A stretch of DNA of 7,938 nucleotides from DP-36 sp036004365 (lineage in GTDB: Bacteria > Desulfobacterota > Binatia > UBA9968). The position numbers and the translations under genes are program-made. Each line of letters opens with the position of its first letter. The first letter of the stretch is position 1. The notes beneath the pieces were generated by a model. The model was not told the DNA's origin. It searched no databases and saw nothing but the letters and a program-made list of their open reading frames with translations. Location of the stretch: NCBI GenBank assembly GCA_036004365.1, contig DASYRN010000016.1, forward strand, positions 1-7,938. Direction: 5' to 3'. This document shows positions 1-6,075 of this stretch, piece after piece.

Positions 1-40
1 GCGCGAGCGTAAATCCAACTCCTTTCGGTTTCATTGGGTC

Positions 41-71
41 TTGCTGTCTTCGTCCGTCCCCGTGCTATAAT
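41..71 (+). promoter_or_regulatory. Probable sigma70 promoter with extended -10, ahead of the ABC transporter genes
   Basis: A perfect TATAAT lies at 66-71, preceded by TG at 63-64 with one base between, which is the full extended -10 form TGnTATAAT. The best -35 candidate, TTGCTG at 41-46, matches TTGACA at only three positions and sits 19 bases away. Extended -10 promoters are known to tolerate a poor -35. Transcription would start near 78, leaving a leader of about 26 bases before the ATPase start codon. This is a sequence match only, and the upstream neighbour is outside the window. Confidence 0.5.
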
Positions 72-104
72 TCGTCCGCGTTTGAGCCGGACCTCACGAA
101 ATCT

Positions 105-896
105 ATGGCGGGAGCAGCGAAGATCGAGATTCAGAATGTGCAGCACGTATACCAGAGCGGTACCTTATCCGTCCCGGCTCTTGCGAGTCTGAGTCTCACG
201 GTGGCAGATGGAGAGTTTGTCGCCCTGTTGGGGCCTAGCGGGTGCGGCAAGTCTTCTCTTCTGCGCATTGTGGCGGAGCTGCTGCGTCCGACAGAGGGCA
301 CGGTGCGGATTCATTCTTCCGTTGGCGAGCGTAACAATCGGCCGAAAACGGCGCTGGTCTTCCAGGAGTACGCGCTTTTCCCGTGGCGCACCGTCCTCGA
401 CAACGTCGCTTTCTCCCTCGAGATGCGCGGGGTTCCTCGTGAACAGCGGTTGGCCTTGGCGCGGGCCGTGCTCGCCCGCGTGAGACTCCAGGCTTTCAGC
501 GACGTCTACCCGCATCAGCTTTCTGGCGGCATGCGCCAGAGGGTGGGAATCGCCCGTGCGTTGGCGGCTGAGCCCGAGGTGCTGCTGATGGATGAGCCAT
601 TCGGCGCCCTGGATGCACAGACGCGGACCGTTCTGCAAGAGGAGCTGTTGCGCGTCTGGGAGAGCGAGCGCAAGACCGTCCTTTACGTCACCCACAGCAT
701 CGATGAAGCCGTATACCTGGCCGACAGAGTGGTACTCCTGACCGCGAGGCCAGGGCGGATCAAAGCGGAATATTCCGTGGGGCTACTGCGGCCCCGCAAT
801 ATGGAAATGCGCGGCTGGAGTTCGTACACGAAGCTTTCGTTGGATATCTGGAGTGCCCTGAGAGAAGAAGTAGAGACGGCAATGGCCCATGAGTAA
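105..896 (+). CDS. ABC transporter ATP-binding protein, nitrate/sulfonate/taurine type (SsuB/TauB/NrtD-like)
   Basis: This is the cytoplasmic ATPase that would power the importer encoded just downstream. The 263-residue protein has every expected motif in order: Walker A GPSGCGKS at 43-50, Q-loop Gln87, signature LSGGMRQ at 139-145, Walker B LLMDEP at 160-165 with catalytic Glu164, D-loop GALD at 167-170, and the H-loop His197 in VTHS. The FQEYALFPWRTVLDNV stretch after the Q-loop and the MDEPFGALD run are typical of the SsuB/TauB/NrtD group, and the length is normal. No clear Shine-Dalgarno sequence precedes ATG 105, and the frame stays open to the window's left edge, so the start is somewhat uncertain. 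The stop overlaps an ATG (TAATG at 894-898), but that ATG opens a frame of only five codons. Family is certain, substrate unknown. Confidence 0.96.
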   Translation: MAGAAKIEIQNVQHVYQSGTLSVPALASLSLTVADGEFVALLGPSGCGKSSLLRIVAELLRPTEGTVRIHSSVGERNNRPKTALVFQEYALFPWRTVLDNVAFSLEMRGVPREQRLALARAVLARVRLQAFSDVYPHQLSGGMRQRVGIARALAAEPEVLLMDEPFGALDAQTRTVLQEELLRVWESERKTVLYVTHSIDEAVYLADRVVLLTARPGRIKAEYSVGLLRPRNMEMRGWSSYTKLSLDIWSALREEVETAMAHE

Positions 897-954
897 TGCT
901 GATCCGTCGATAACAAATGTATCCTTTGACACAGGAAGAGCGAGAGCAATCACT

Positions 955-1041
955 CCCTCTCCCCTTGCGGGAGAGGGCAGGGTGAGGGGCACGTGAGCCT
1001 TTGGTCACCCTCACCTCGATCCTCTCCCGTCAAGGGAGAGG
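955..1041. repeat. Three-stem C/T-rich and G/A-rich intergenic repeat, copy 1
   Basis: Two hairpins flank a connecting stem. Hairpin 1 pairs CCCTCTCCC (955-963) with GGGAGAGGG (969-977) around a five-base loop. GGTGAGGG (981-988) pairs with CCCTCACC (1008-1015). Hairpin 2 pairs CCTCTCCC (1021-1028) with GGGAGAGG (1034-1041) around a five-base loop. All three stems are perfect. It lies between the ATPase and the first permease, and no coding sequence there is convincing. No T-run follows, so a standard intrinsic terminator is unlikely. It resembles REP/BIME-like or MITE-like intergenic elements, but the mobilising enzyme is unknown. Confidence 0.85.
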
Positions 1042-1119
1042 AAGTCTTAAAACTCGCCACGACTGTAAACTCCACTCGTGCTCCGTGTTGGTTGGGATCT
1101 AAGTTGATGGGCGGCGACG

Positions 1120-1959
1120 TTGTCACTGAGAACAAAAGAATGCCGGATCAGGTCTAGCATCGTGCTTTCGCGCGCAACATGGCTATTCTCCCGCGAGGTG
1201 ACCATTCCGTTGGCGACTTCGCTGGTTGCCGTCGGAGTATGGGAAGCTCTGGTTCATGCCGGTTTTTTGCACGCCGCGTTCTTCCCGGCGCCGACGAGCA
1301 TCGCTCGCACTCTTCTCGGCCTAGCCTCTGGCACCGAGATGTGGGGCCATGCGGCGACGACACTGGGACGTCTTATCGCTTCTTTCCTTATGGCATTGAT
1401 AGCCGGCACCGCGCTTGGCCTCGCCATGGGCTGGTGGAGAGTAGTGCGAATGGCAGCCGACCCGCTCGCGCGGCTCTTGTTTCCGATCCCAAGCATCGCT
1501 TTCTTTCCGGTTGTCATCTTCTATCTTGGCCTCAGCGAGTGGGGGTTGCTTCTGACGGCGGCGGTCACGCCGTTTCTTCTCATCACGGTCCAGGCTGCTG
1601 CCGCGGTCGAATCTCTAGAGCGAACCTTGCTGGAGGCGGGTCGGAACTACGGCGCGACCGGATGGCGGCTGTTTATGCGGGTCATACTGCCCGCGGCGTT
1701 GCCCCGTCTCTTTGTCGGTTATCGCCTCGCGGTAGGAGTCGGATTCATCGTGACCGTGGCGGTCGAGATGGTTGCAGCCCGGCGCGGCCTGGGTGGTTTT
1801 CTCTGGCACTCGTGGCAGATTCTACGCATTGAAGAGATGTACGTTGGACTGCTCCTCATCGCCGTACTCGGGGTCTTGGTGACCTATGGTCTCGAAGCCG
1901 TGGCGGATCGGTTGATGCCATGGAAGCTGGATCTCTTGAGGTTGAAGGGACAGCAGTAA
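1120..1959 (+). CDS. ABC transporter permease, SsuC/TauC-like (first of two)
   Basis: This is an inner-membrane permease of the binding-protein-dependent importer superfamily (BPD_transp_1). It has about six hydrophobic segments, near residues 28-48, 83-105, 118-138, 142-163, 200-220 and 240-262. The cytoplasmic EAA loop that docks onto the ATPase starts at Glu172 (EAGRNYGATGWRLF) and runs through LPAALP at 190-195. The start is unsure: the longest frame opens at TTG 1120 with no good ribosome site. GTG 1162 has a weak purine run (GGA..AGG, 1145-1152) and gives 265 residues; GTG 1198 is also possible and would still leave the first hydrophobic segment. The stop overlaps the next ATG as TAATG, implying translational coupling. 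It is separated from its ATPase by 223 bases holding repeat copy 1. Family is certain, substrate unknown. Confidence 0.93.
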   Translation: MSLRTKECRIRSSIVLSRATWLFSREVTIPLATSLVAVGVWEALVHAGFLHAAFFPAPTSIARTLLGLASGTEMWGHAATTLGRLIASFLMALIAGTALGLAMGWWRVVRMAADPLARLLFPIPSIAFFPVVIFYLGLSEWGLLLTAAVTPFLLITVQAAAAVESLERTLLEAGRNYGATGWRLFMRVILPAALPRLFVGYRLAVGVGFIVTVAVEMVAARRGLGGFLWHSWQILRIEEMYVGLLLIAVLGVLVTYGLEAVADRLMPWKLDLLRLKGQQ

Positions 1960-2735
1960 TGGAGCAGCGCGGAGTTGGCTGGGGCGCGTTTATTTCTCCC
2001 GTGGTGGCGGCGCTCGTGTGGGAGCTGCTGGTCATGGCAGGAATCCTTCATCCTAGTTATCTACCACCGCCAAGCCAACTGGGACCTCATCTCGTCGAGC
2101 TTCTCGCAGCAGGGGAGCTGGGGCTCCATCTATGGGTGACCTTGTACCGGCTGGGGTTGAGTTTCGTCCTGGCAGTCGTGCCAGCCTTGGTTCTCGGCCT
2201 GAGCCTGGGAATGTCCCGCAACATGCGGCTCGCGCTCGAGCCGATCCTGACTTCCCTCTACGCGATTCCGAAGATCGCGCTGCTTCCGTTAATTATGCTA
2301 ATCGTGGGCGTGAATGAGCGCGCGCTGATCTTCACCTCCACGCTCACGAGCTTCGTCCAGATGACCGTGAGCACAACGGGCGGCGTCTTGGCGGTGGACC
2401 GCATCGTCCTCGAAGCTGGGAAGAACTACGGCGCAACGGGCTGGCGTCTGTTCCGATACGTGCTGCTCCCCTCGGCCTTGCCCGATATCTTCACCGGGAT
2501 GCGGATCGGTCTGGGGCTCACTTTAGTGCTCGTGATCGCCGTCGAACTCACAGCCGCGCAGGAAGGGCTCGGTGCTTTTCTCTGGACAGCCGGGCAGACC
2601 CTTTCGGCAAAGAATCTGTTCTCGGCTTTTGTAGTCATCGGCGTTATCGGCTGGGCTCTCACGTACGGCCTTGAGCGGATAGGGAACTGGTTGATGCCGT
2701 GGCGTGAGCGGTCGAGCGCCGAGATGTTTTTGTGA
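1959..2735 (+). CDS. ABC transporter permease, SsuC/TauC-like (second of two)
   Basis: This is a second inner-membrane permease, 258 residues from ATG 1959. That start overlaps the previous stop (TAATG) and has AAGGGA at 1945-1950 eight bases upstream, so I prefer it over the in-frame ATG at 1920, which would overlap the first permease by 40 bases. Its EAA loop starts at Glu152 (EAGKNYGATGWRLF) and is nearly identical to that of the first permease. The segments after it also align (VELTAAQEGLGAFLW against VEMVAARRGLGGFLW), while the N-terminal halves differ clearly. SsuC-type permeases usually act as homodimers, so two adjacent paralogues with one ATPase suggest a heterodimeric channel. That pairing is inferred from gene order. 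Confidence 0.95.
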   Translation: MEQRGVGWGAFISPVVAALVWELLVMAGILHPSYLPPPSQLGPHLVELLAAGELGLHLWVTLYRLGLSFVLAVVPALVLGLSLGMSRNMRLALEPILTSLYAIPKIALLPLIMLIVGVNERALIFTSTLTSFVQMTVSTTGGVLAVDRIVLEAGKNYGATGWRLFRYVLLPSALPDIFTGMRIGLGLTLVLVIAVELTAAQEGLGAFLWTAGQTLSAKNLFSAFVVIGVIGWALTYGLERIGNWLMPWRERSSAEMFL

Positions 2736-2801
2736 CGTTGGTACTATCCATGTAAACCCCGTACCACGAAGTGACGCGCGCTTCGAACGCACATATGATT
2801 T

Positions 2802-2894
2802 CCCTCTCCCGCTCACGGGAGAGGGCTAGGGTGAGGGCAAAATCGCTGCGCAGAACCCTCACCTCTAATCCTCTCCCTCTTAAGGGGGGCGAGG
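2802..2894. repeat. Three-stem C/T-rich and G/A-rich intergenic repeat, copy 2
   Basis: It has the same layout as copy 1. CCCTCTCCC (2802-2810) pairs with GGGAGAGGG (2817-2825) around a six-base loop. GGTGAGGG (2830-2837) pairs with CCCTCACC (2856-2863). The second hairpin is worn: CCTCTCCC (2870-2877) faces a G-rich arm ending in GCGAGG (2889-2894), with extra and mismatched bases. The central loop (2838-2855) shows no evident similarity to that of copy 1. It lies between the second permease and the first solute-binding protein, about 120 bases before the latter's start codon. Confidence 0.85.
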
Positions 2895-3013
2895 AAGTTA
2901 TTGACCGGGCTTGCTGGGGCAGGATCGCAGGAGAGATCTTCAGATTACGTTAGAGCATGACATCTCCGTGCTCAGGACGAGTGTTCTGTGGTACGGGTTA
3001 AAGGAGGAAACAT

Positions 3014-4024
3014 ATGAACGGTAAACGCTCGTGGCGGAATTGGGTGACAGCCCTGGCAACGGTGATCTTGCTTGCAACTGTCGACCCGATTTCGGCACAA
3101 ACGGTCGTAAAAATCGGCTTTGTCCCTTCCGAGTCGTTCGCGCCGCTGTTCGTTGCACACGAGCGCGGCTACCTCAAAGCGCAAGGATTGACAAGCGAGT
3201 TGGTCCGCTTGCCAAGCGGCGCGGCGATCCTCACGCAGGTCTCCACCGGCGACTTGCAAGTGGGCGGCGGCGCCCTGGGCGCGGCAGGATTTAATGCGGC
3301 GCATCAGAAGCTTCCCGTGGCGTTCGTAGCCCCTATGCATTTTGCCTACAACGAGGACTACCTGGTGGTTCGAAAAGCAGAGATCGACGCGGGCCGATTC
3401 AAGACGGTAAGCGACCTGCGTGGCAAACCATGCGCGGTGAATGCCAAAGGCGTGGCAACCGAGTGGGTGCTGGACGAGGTGCTGAAAACCGGCGGGCTAA
3501 GGATCGATAACATCGACCTCAAGACACTGCCGTTTCCGGAAATGTTGCCTGCGCTAGACAATGGCGCCATCCACTGCGCGATCATAACCGAGCCCTTTGC
3601 AACCCAGGCGGAGGAGAAGGGCATCGGTGTCAGACCGCTCAAGGCGAAGCCCGGCGTCAAGCCGGTGCCGATAACGGTTGCGTTCTGGAACAGCGACTGG
3701 GCCAAAAAGAACGATAGCGCGGCCAAAGCGTTTATGAATGGTTACTTGCGGGCAGTGCGAGACTTGAGCGAGCCGAACGCCTGGCGGGCGCCGGTCCATA
3801 CGGAGATTATCAGTAAGCATACGGGTGTGGCCGCCGCCGTCTTGCTGAAAACTCGGCCCCCTGTCTTCAGTCCCAACTTGGAGTTAGAGGAGAAGGTGAT
3901 GATGGAGCAGCAGGAGTTTAACCTGCGGCTTGGTTACCTGAAGTACAAGGAGGCGAAGCCGATCAAGGAATTGATCGACCTCTCCCATGCCGAAGCGGCG
4001 GTCAAGCAAGTAGGGCGAAAGTAA
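3014..4024 (+). CDS. ABC transporter solute-binding protein, NMT1/THI5-like (first of two)
   Basis: This is a periplasmic binding protein of the NMT1/THI5/SsuA type, 336 residues, which would hand its ligand to the two permeases upstream. The start is well supported: AAAGGAGG at 3000-3007 lies six bases before ATG 3014. The signal peptide has a basic N-region (K4, R5, R8), a hydrophobic core (about 11-23) and a likely cleavage after Ala28 (ISA|Q). The mature protein opens with VKIGFVPSESFAPLFVAHERGYL, here at residues 32-54, the usual first strand and helix of this family. Further family landmarks are the STGDLQVGGG stretch (about 77-86), SDLRGKP (about 133-139), and the lobe-crossing region around ALDNGAIHCAIITEPFA. 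The family binds pyrimidines, sulfonates, nitrate, aromatic acids and more, so the ligand cannot be named. Its position suggests it is the main partner of this transporter. Confidence 0.94.
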   Translation: MNGKRSWRNWVTALATVILLATVDPISAQTVVKIGFVPSESFAPLFVAHERGYLKAQGLTSELVRLPSGAAILTQVSTGDLQVGGGALGAAGFNAAHQKLPVAFVAPMHFAYNEDYLVVRKAEIDAGRFKTVSDLRGKPCAVNAKGVATEWVLDEVLKTGGLRIDNIDLKTLPFPEMLPALDNGAIHCAIITEPFATQAEEKGIGVRPLKAKPGVKPVPITVAFWNSDWAKKNDSAAKAFMNGYLRAVRDLSEPNAWRAPVHTEIISKHTGVAAAVLLKTRPPVFSPNLELEEKVMMEQQEFNLRLGYLKYKEAKPIKELIDLSHAEAAVKQVGRK

Positions 4025-4119
4025 GAAGGGGAGGAGTCCACAGGCAGTATTCCATAGCACTGTCGGAAAAGTTCGACGGGTGCCGTGCGCTTGCCGAAGG
4101 GGCTGTCGCGAAGAAAGCT

Positions 4120-4173
4120 CCCCCTCACCCTTCCCTCTCCCCCGTGACGGGGGAGAGGAAAAAGGAGAGGGGG
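4120..4173. repeat. Variant of the intergenic repeat: a single long hairpin just before the cupin gene
   Basis: The inner stem is perfect over ten pairs: CCTCTCCCCC (4134-4143) with GGGGGAGAGG (4149-4158) around the loop GTGAC. The outer arms 4120-4132 and 4161-4173 also pair, with two mismatches, so the whole 54 bases can fold as one hairpin. It keeps the CCCTCACC and CCTCTCCC modules of the full repeat but lacks the second hairpin. Its right edge is next to the AAAGGA ribosome site (4175-4180) of the cupin gene, so it could affect translation or RNA stability. Confidence 0.8.
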
Positions 4174-4189
4174 CAAAGGATGGTGATTT

Positions 4190-4675
4190 ATGGCGCTGCG
4201 CGTAAAAGCAGAAGACGTTCCGATAAAAAAAGTCTTCTTGAGTGCGGAGCAGGGACAAGGCTCAATGGTGGTGCGGCAGGCTTACGGCAACGAGAGTAGT
4301 CTCATGGTCGCCGTGCGACCTCCGGGATACCATACGAAGCCCCACATGCATGTCTCCGAACAGATCAATCACGTGCTGGAAGGGGAGATTTGGTTCTTCG
4401 TCGAGGACCAAGGCTATCAGTGCAAAAAGGGAGATTTCCACCGCATCCCTGCGAACAAGGTCCACTGGGCGTGGAATCGTTCGCATGCCGATGCGGTGGT
4501 CGTCGAATCCCATTCGCCGCCCCTCGTCGGTGGCGAGATCATAAAAGGCGCCGCGGGACTTTTCGATAACGGAGAGACGCCGATGCTCCGGGGCCCGGGC
4601 CAGAATCAGTTTGTTCCTTACGACCAGGAACTGGTGGAACGTAAGGTGTTTTCCGATGAACGGAAGGAAAGCTGA
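4190..4675 (+). CDS. Small single-domain cupin protein
   Basis: This is a 161-residue cytoplasmic protein with no signal peptide and one conserved beta-barrel cupin domain (about residues 35-105). Cupin motif 1 is present in the HxHxxEQ form: Gly46, His52, His54, Glu57, Gly65. Motif 2 is Gly81, Pro87, His92, Asn96 in the segment GDFHRIPANKVHWAWN. The likely metal ligands are therefore His52, His54, Glu57 and His92. The C-terminal 50 residues (PPLVGGEIIKGAAGLFDN onward) look like a tail wrapping the barrel. AAAGGA at 4175-4180 lies nine bases before ATG 4190. Such small cupins include isomerases, decarboxylases, dioxygenases and plain ligand-binding proteins, and nothing here picks among them. 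Lying between two binding-protein genes, it may process or sense the transported compound. Confidence 0.92.
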   Translation: MALRVKAEDVPIKKVFLSAEQGQGSMVVRQAYGNESSLMVAVRPPGYHTKPHMHVSEQINHVLEGEIWFFVEDQGYQCKKGDFHRIPANKVHWAWNRSHADAVVVESHSPPLVGGEIIKGAAGLFDNGETPMLRGPGQNQFVPYDQELVERKVFSDERKES

Positions 4676-4736
4676 CGCCCTAACCTACAAGTCGAGCGGT
4701 TCGGAAACTGCGAGCTTGAAGCTGACAAGAAATATT

Positions 4737-4829
4737 CCCTCTCCCCCACGTTTTCGTGGGGGAGAGGGTGAGGGTGAGGGGGAATGCTATGTCGGGCCCT
4801 CACCCCCCTCTCCCACAAGCGGGCGAGGG
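4737..4829. repeat. Three-stem C/T-rich and G/A-rich intergenic repeat, copy 4 (best-formed)
   Basis: Hairpin 1 is a perfect 14-pair stem, 4737-4750 (CCCTCTCCCCCACG) with 4755-4768, closed by a TTTT loop. GGGTGAGGG (4772-4780) pairs perfectly with CCCTCACCC (4797-4805). Hairpin 2 pairs CCCTCTCCC (4806-4814) with GGGCGAGGG (4821-4829) with one mismatch and a six-base loop. Stem 1 is longer than in the other copies, adding both halves of the CACG/CGTG extension. It lies between the cupin gene and the second solute-binding protein. No T-run follows it on the + strand. Confidence 0.87.
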
Positions 4830-4883
4830 TAATTTGGGTTGTCTTCTGTGGAGACTTCACGAGATCTTGCTTTGCGTAAAAAC

Positions 4884-4889
4884 GAGGAG
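4884..4889 (+). promoter_or_regulatory. Ribosome binding site GAGGAG pointing to an ATA codon as start of the second binding protein
   Basis: GAGGAG at 4884-4889 is the only good ribosome site before this gene. It lies eight bases from an in-frame ATA at 4898-4900, but 29 bases from the first in-frame ATG (4919). An in-frame TAA at 4877-4879 sits just upstream, so no other start fits that spacing. Either ATA is used as a rare start, an ATG was lost by mutation or read error, or translation begins at 4919 or 4925 without a close ribosome site. Confidence 0.5.
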
Positions 4890-4918
4890 TTTCAACCATA
4901 CCGATTAAAACCTTAACT

Positions 4919-5914
4919 ATGGTTATGCGATTCACTCTGAGGTCAGTGGCCCTCGGTTGGTGCATGGGAGCAGTGGCGAGCACCGCCCTGGCTCAGGATA
5001 CACAGCGGCTGCGCTACGGGACGACCAATAGCATCATGAACCTTCCCGCATGGGCTGCCCAAGATGCACGCTTGTTCTCCAAGCACGGCCTGAATCACGT
5101 TGAGATCATCTTCATCCAGAGCGGTACCTTGATCACGATGGCTGTCGTAAGCGGAGAGCTCCATTTTTCGGGAGCCGGGGCGGCTTCTGTAGTGGCGGCA
5201 AGAATCCAAGGCGCCGATGTCGTTCTGTTGGCGTGCCCGGTGGATGCCGATGCGGTCTACCTGATCGCGCGACCTGGGATCAAAAGCGCCGCCGAGCTCA
5301 GAGGCAAGACAGCGGCGGTGACTCGCTTGGGTTCGACTACGCATTTCTATTTGCGCTCGGCATTGCGATACGCCGGGCTGGATCCTCAAAGAGACGTCAA
5401 AATCCTCCAACTCGGATTGGAATTCTCCGGGGCGTTGGAAACGGGGAAGGTTGATGCCGCGGCGCTGCCGTTTAATCTCGCGCTGCCCTATCTGCAAAAG
5501 GGTTGGCCTGTCCTGCTGGATCTTTCGAAGACCGATTTCGCTTATCCCGCGTCCTGCGTGGTCAGCAGCCGCGCCTTCATCAAAGAGAGCTCAAAGATCG
5601 TTGACCGCTTCCTCCGAGCCTACGTCGAGTCCATTCACCTCATTAAAAAGGACCGCTCGTTCGCGGAGAAAGTCTTTGCCAAATGGCTTAGGCAGTCGAA
5701 CCCGGATGTCGTGAAGAGAAGCGTGCAGGCGTACGCGGAGCTGTTCAAGCGCGTGCCCACGGTGACCGATGGCGGGGTTAAAGCCGTTTTGGAAGATCTT
5801 GCCGAAAGCAGTCCCGTGCCCCAGGAGTTCATGAACCGGCCGGATTATTTCCGCGAGCGGGCGCCGCTGGAGAGATTGGTCAAGGAAGGCTGGATCGAGC
5901 AACTCTACCGCTAG
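4919..5914 (+). CDS. ABC transporter solute-binding protein, NMT1/THI5-like (second of two)
   Basis: This is a periplasmic binding protein of 331 residues from ATG 4919. The signal peptide runs to about Ala25 (ALA|Q), with Arg4 and Arg8 before the hydrophobic stretch. The mature part begins QDTQRLRYGTTNSIMNLPAW, then AAQDARLFSKHGL, the usual opening of NMT1/SsuA-type proteins. TMAVVSGELHFSGAGAASVV matches the region where these proteins contact ligand, and SAAELRGKTAAVTRLGS is the typical hinge-side stretch. It is clearly different from the first binding protein apart from these family landmarks, so it is not a recent duplicate and may bind another ligand. No permease or ATPase adjoins it, so it may share the transporter upstream. 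The start is uncertain: GAGGAG points to ATA 4898, which would add seven residues to the N-terminus. Confidence 0.92.
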   Translation: MVMRFTLRSVALGWCMGAVASTALAQDTQRLRYGTTNSIMNLPAWAAQDARLFSKHGLNHVEIIFIQSGTLITMAVVSGELHFSGAGAASVVAARIQGADVVLLACPVDADAVYLIARPGIKSAAELRGKTAAVTRLGSTTHFYLRSALRYAGLDPQRDVKILQLGLEFSGALETGKVDAAALPFNLALPYLQKGWPVLLDLSKTDFAYPASCVVSSRAFIKESSKIVDRFLRAYVESIHLIKKDRSFAEKVFAKWLRQSNPDVVKRSVQAYAELFKRVPTVTDGGVKAVLEDLAESSPVPQEFMNRPDYFRERAPLERLVKEGWIEQLYR

Positions 5915-5948
5915 CAAGCTGGTGAAAACTCTGTTTGCAGCCTGCTAG
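5911..5948. repeat. Imperfect inverted repeat spanning the stop codon of the second binding protein
   Basis: CTAGCAAGCTG (5911-5921) pairs with CAGCCTGCTAG (5938-5948) with one A/C mismatch, leaving a 16-base loop. The left arm includes the TAG stop at 5912-5914. No T-run follows, so it is not a classic intrinsic terminator. It may protect the 3' end of the message or act as a weak terminator ahead of the MBL gene. Confidence 0.45.
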
Positions 5949-6063
5949 TCTAGAAGGTCGTTAGCGAAATTTCTGAGTGGTGTTCCAAAGGGAAGTTACT
6001 GTCATTAATTCTAGTGGACATACCATAACCGTTCGGATAGAAGAGCGGACAAATTCCGTGCAA

Positions 6064-6069
6064 AGGAGG
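6064..6069 (+). promoter_or_regulatory. Ribosome binding site AGGAGG that fixes the MBL-fold gene start
   Basis: AGGAGG at 6064-6069 lies six bases before ATG 6076. The frame is open upstream to a GTG at 5977 (33 more codons), but the ribosome site and the signal peptide that begins directly after ATG 6076 make that extension unlikely. Confidence 0.8.
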
Positions 6070-6075
6070 ATAGCC

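Noticed and set aside
1..34. Possible divergent gene on the minus strand starting at an ATG at 34-32 (reads MKPKGVGFTLA to the window edge)
   Set aside because: Only 11 codons are visible, there is no clear ribosome site, and it would begin within the likely promoter region of the ATPase. It cannot be supported without upstream sequence.
165..695. Long open frame on the minus strand inside the ATPase gene
   Set aside because: It is a shadow of a strongly supported gene with complete ABC motifs, and its translation shows no recognisable domain.
1920..1958. Longer start for the second permease at ATG 1920
   Set aside because: It would overlap the first permease by 40 bases, whereas ATG 1959 has a well-placed AAGGGA and the common TAATG overlap.
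2901..2929. Promoter for the first binding protein using TTGACC at 2901-2906
   Set aside because: The -35 match is good, but no acceptable -10 is found 16-18 bases downstream.
2771..2953. Short open frames running through repeat copy 2
   Set aside because: Their translation (SLSRSRERARVRA) is simply the hairpin repeat read as protein; no ribosome site or domain.
4071..4104. Possible worn copy of a dispersed CTTCGACAAGCTCA-type repeat (minus strand reads CCCCTTCGGCAAGCGCACGG)
   Set aside because: The resemblance is partial and from memory, and no second copy occurs in the window to compare.
4737..4768. Intrinsic terminator at the 14-pair stem
   Set aside because: The stem is strong, but it is followed by TGAGGGTGAG with no T-run on the + strand. 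The minus strand also lacks a convincing T-run after it.
950..4830. CRISPR array, suggested by recurring similar hairpins
   Set aside because: The copies are over a kilobase apart with genes between, with no regular short spacers and no cas genes.
4943..5497. 184-codon open frame on the minus strand inside the second binding-protein gene
   Set aside because: The + strand gene has a signal peptide and family motifs; the minus frame has none and is Arg/Gln-rich, as expected of a GC-rich shadow.
5935..6024. Promoter ahead of the MBL gene (TGCTAGTCT at 5943-5951, or TTACTG with CATACC at 5996-6024)
   Set aside because: Each -10 candidate matches only about half the consensus, so neither is better than chance in this more AT-rich gap.
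5977..6075. In-frame 33-codon N-terminal extension of the MBL protein from GTG 5977
   Set aside because: AGGAGG and a signal peptide both point to ATG 6076; the extension would bury the signal peptide.
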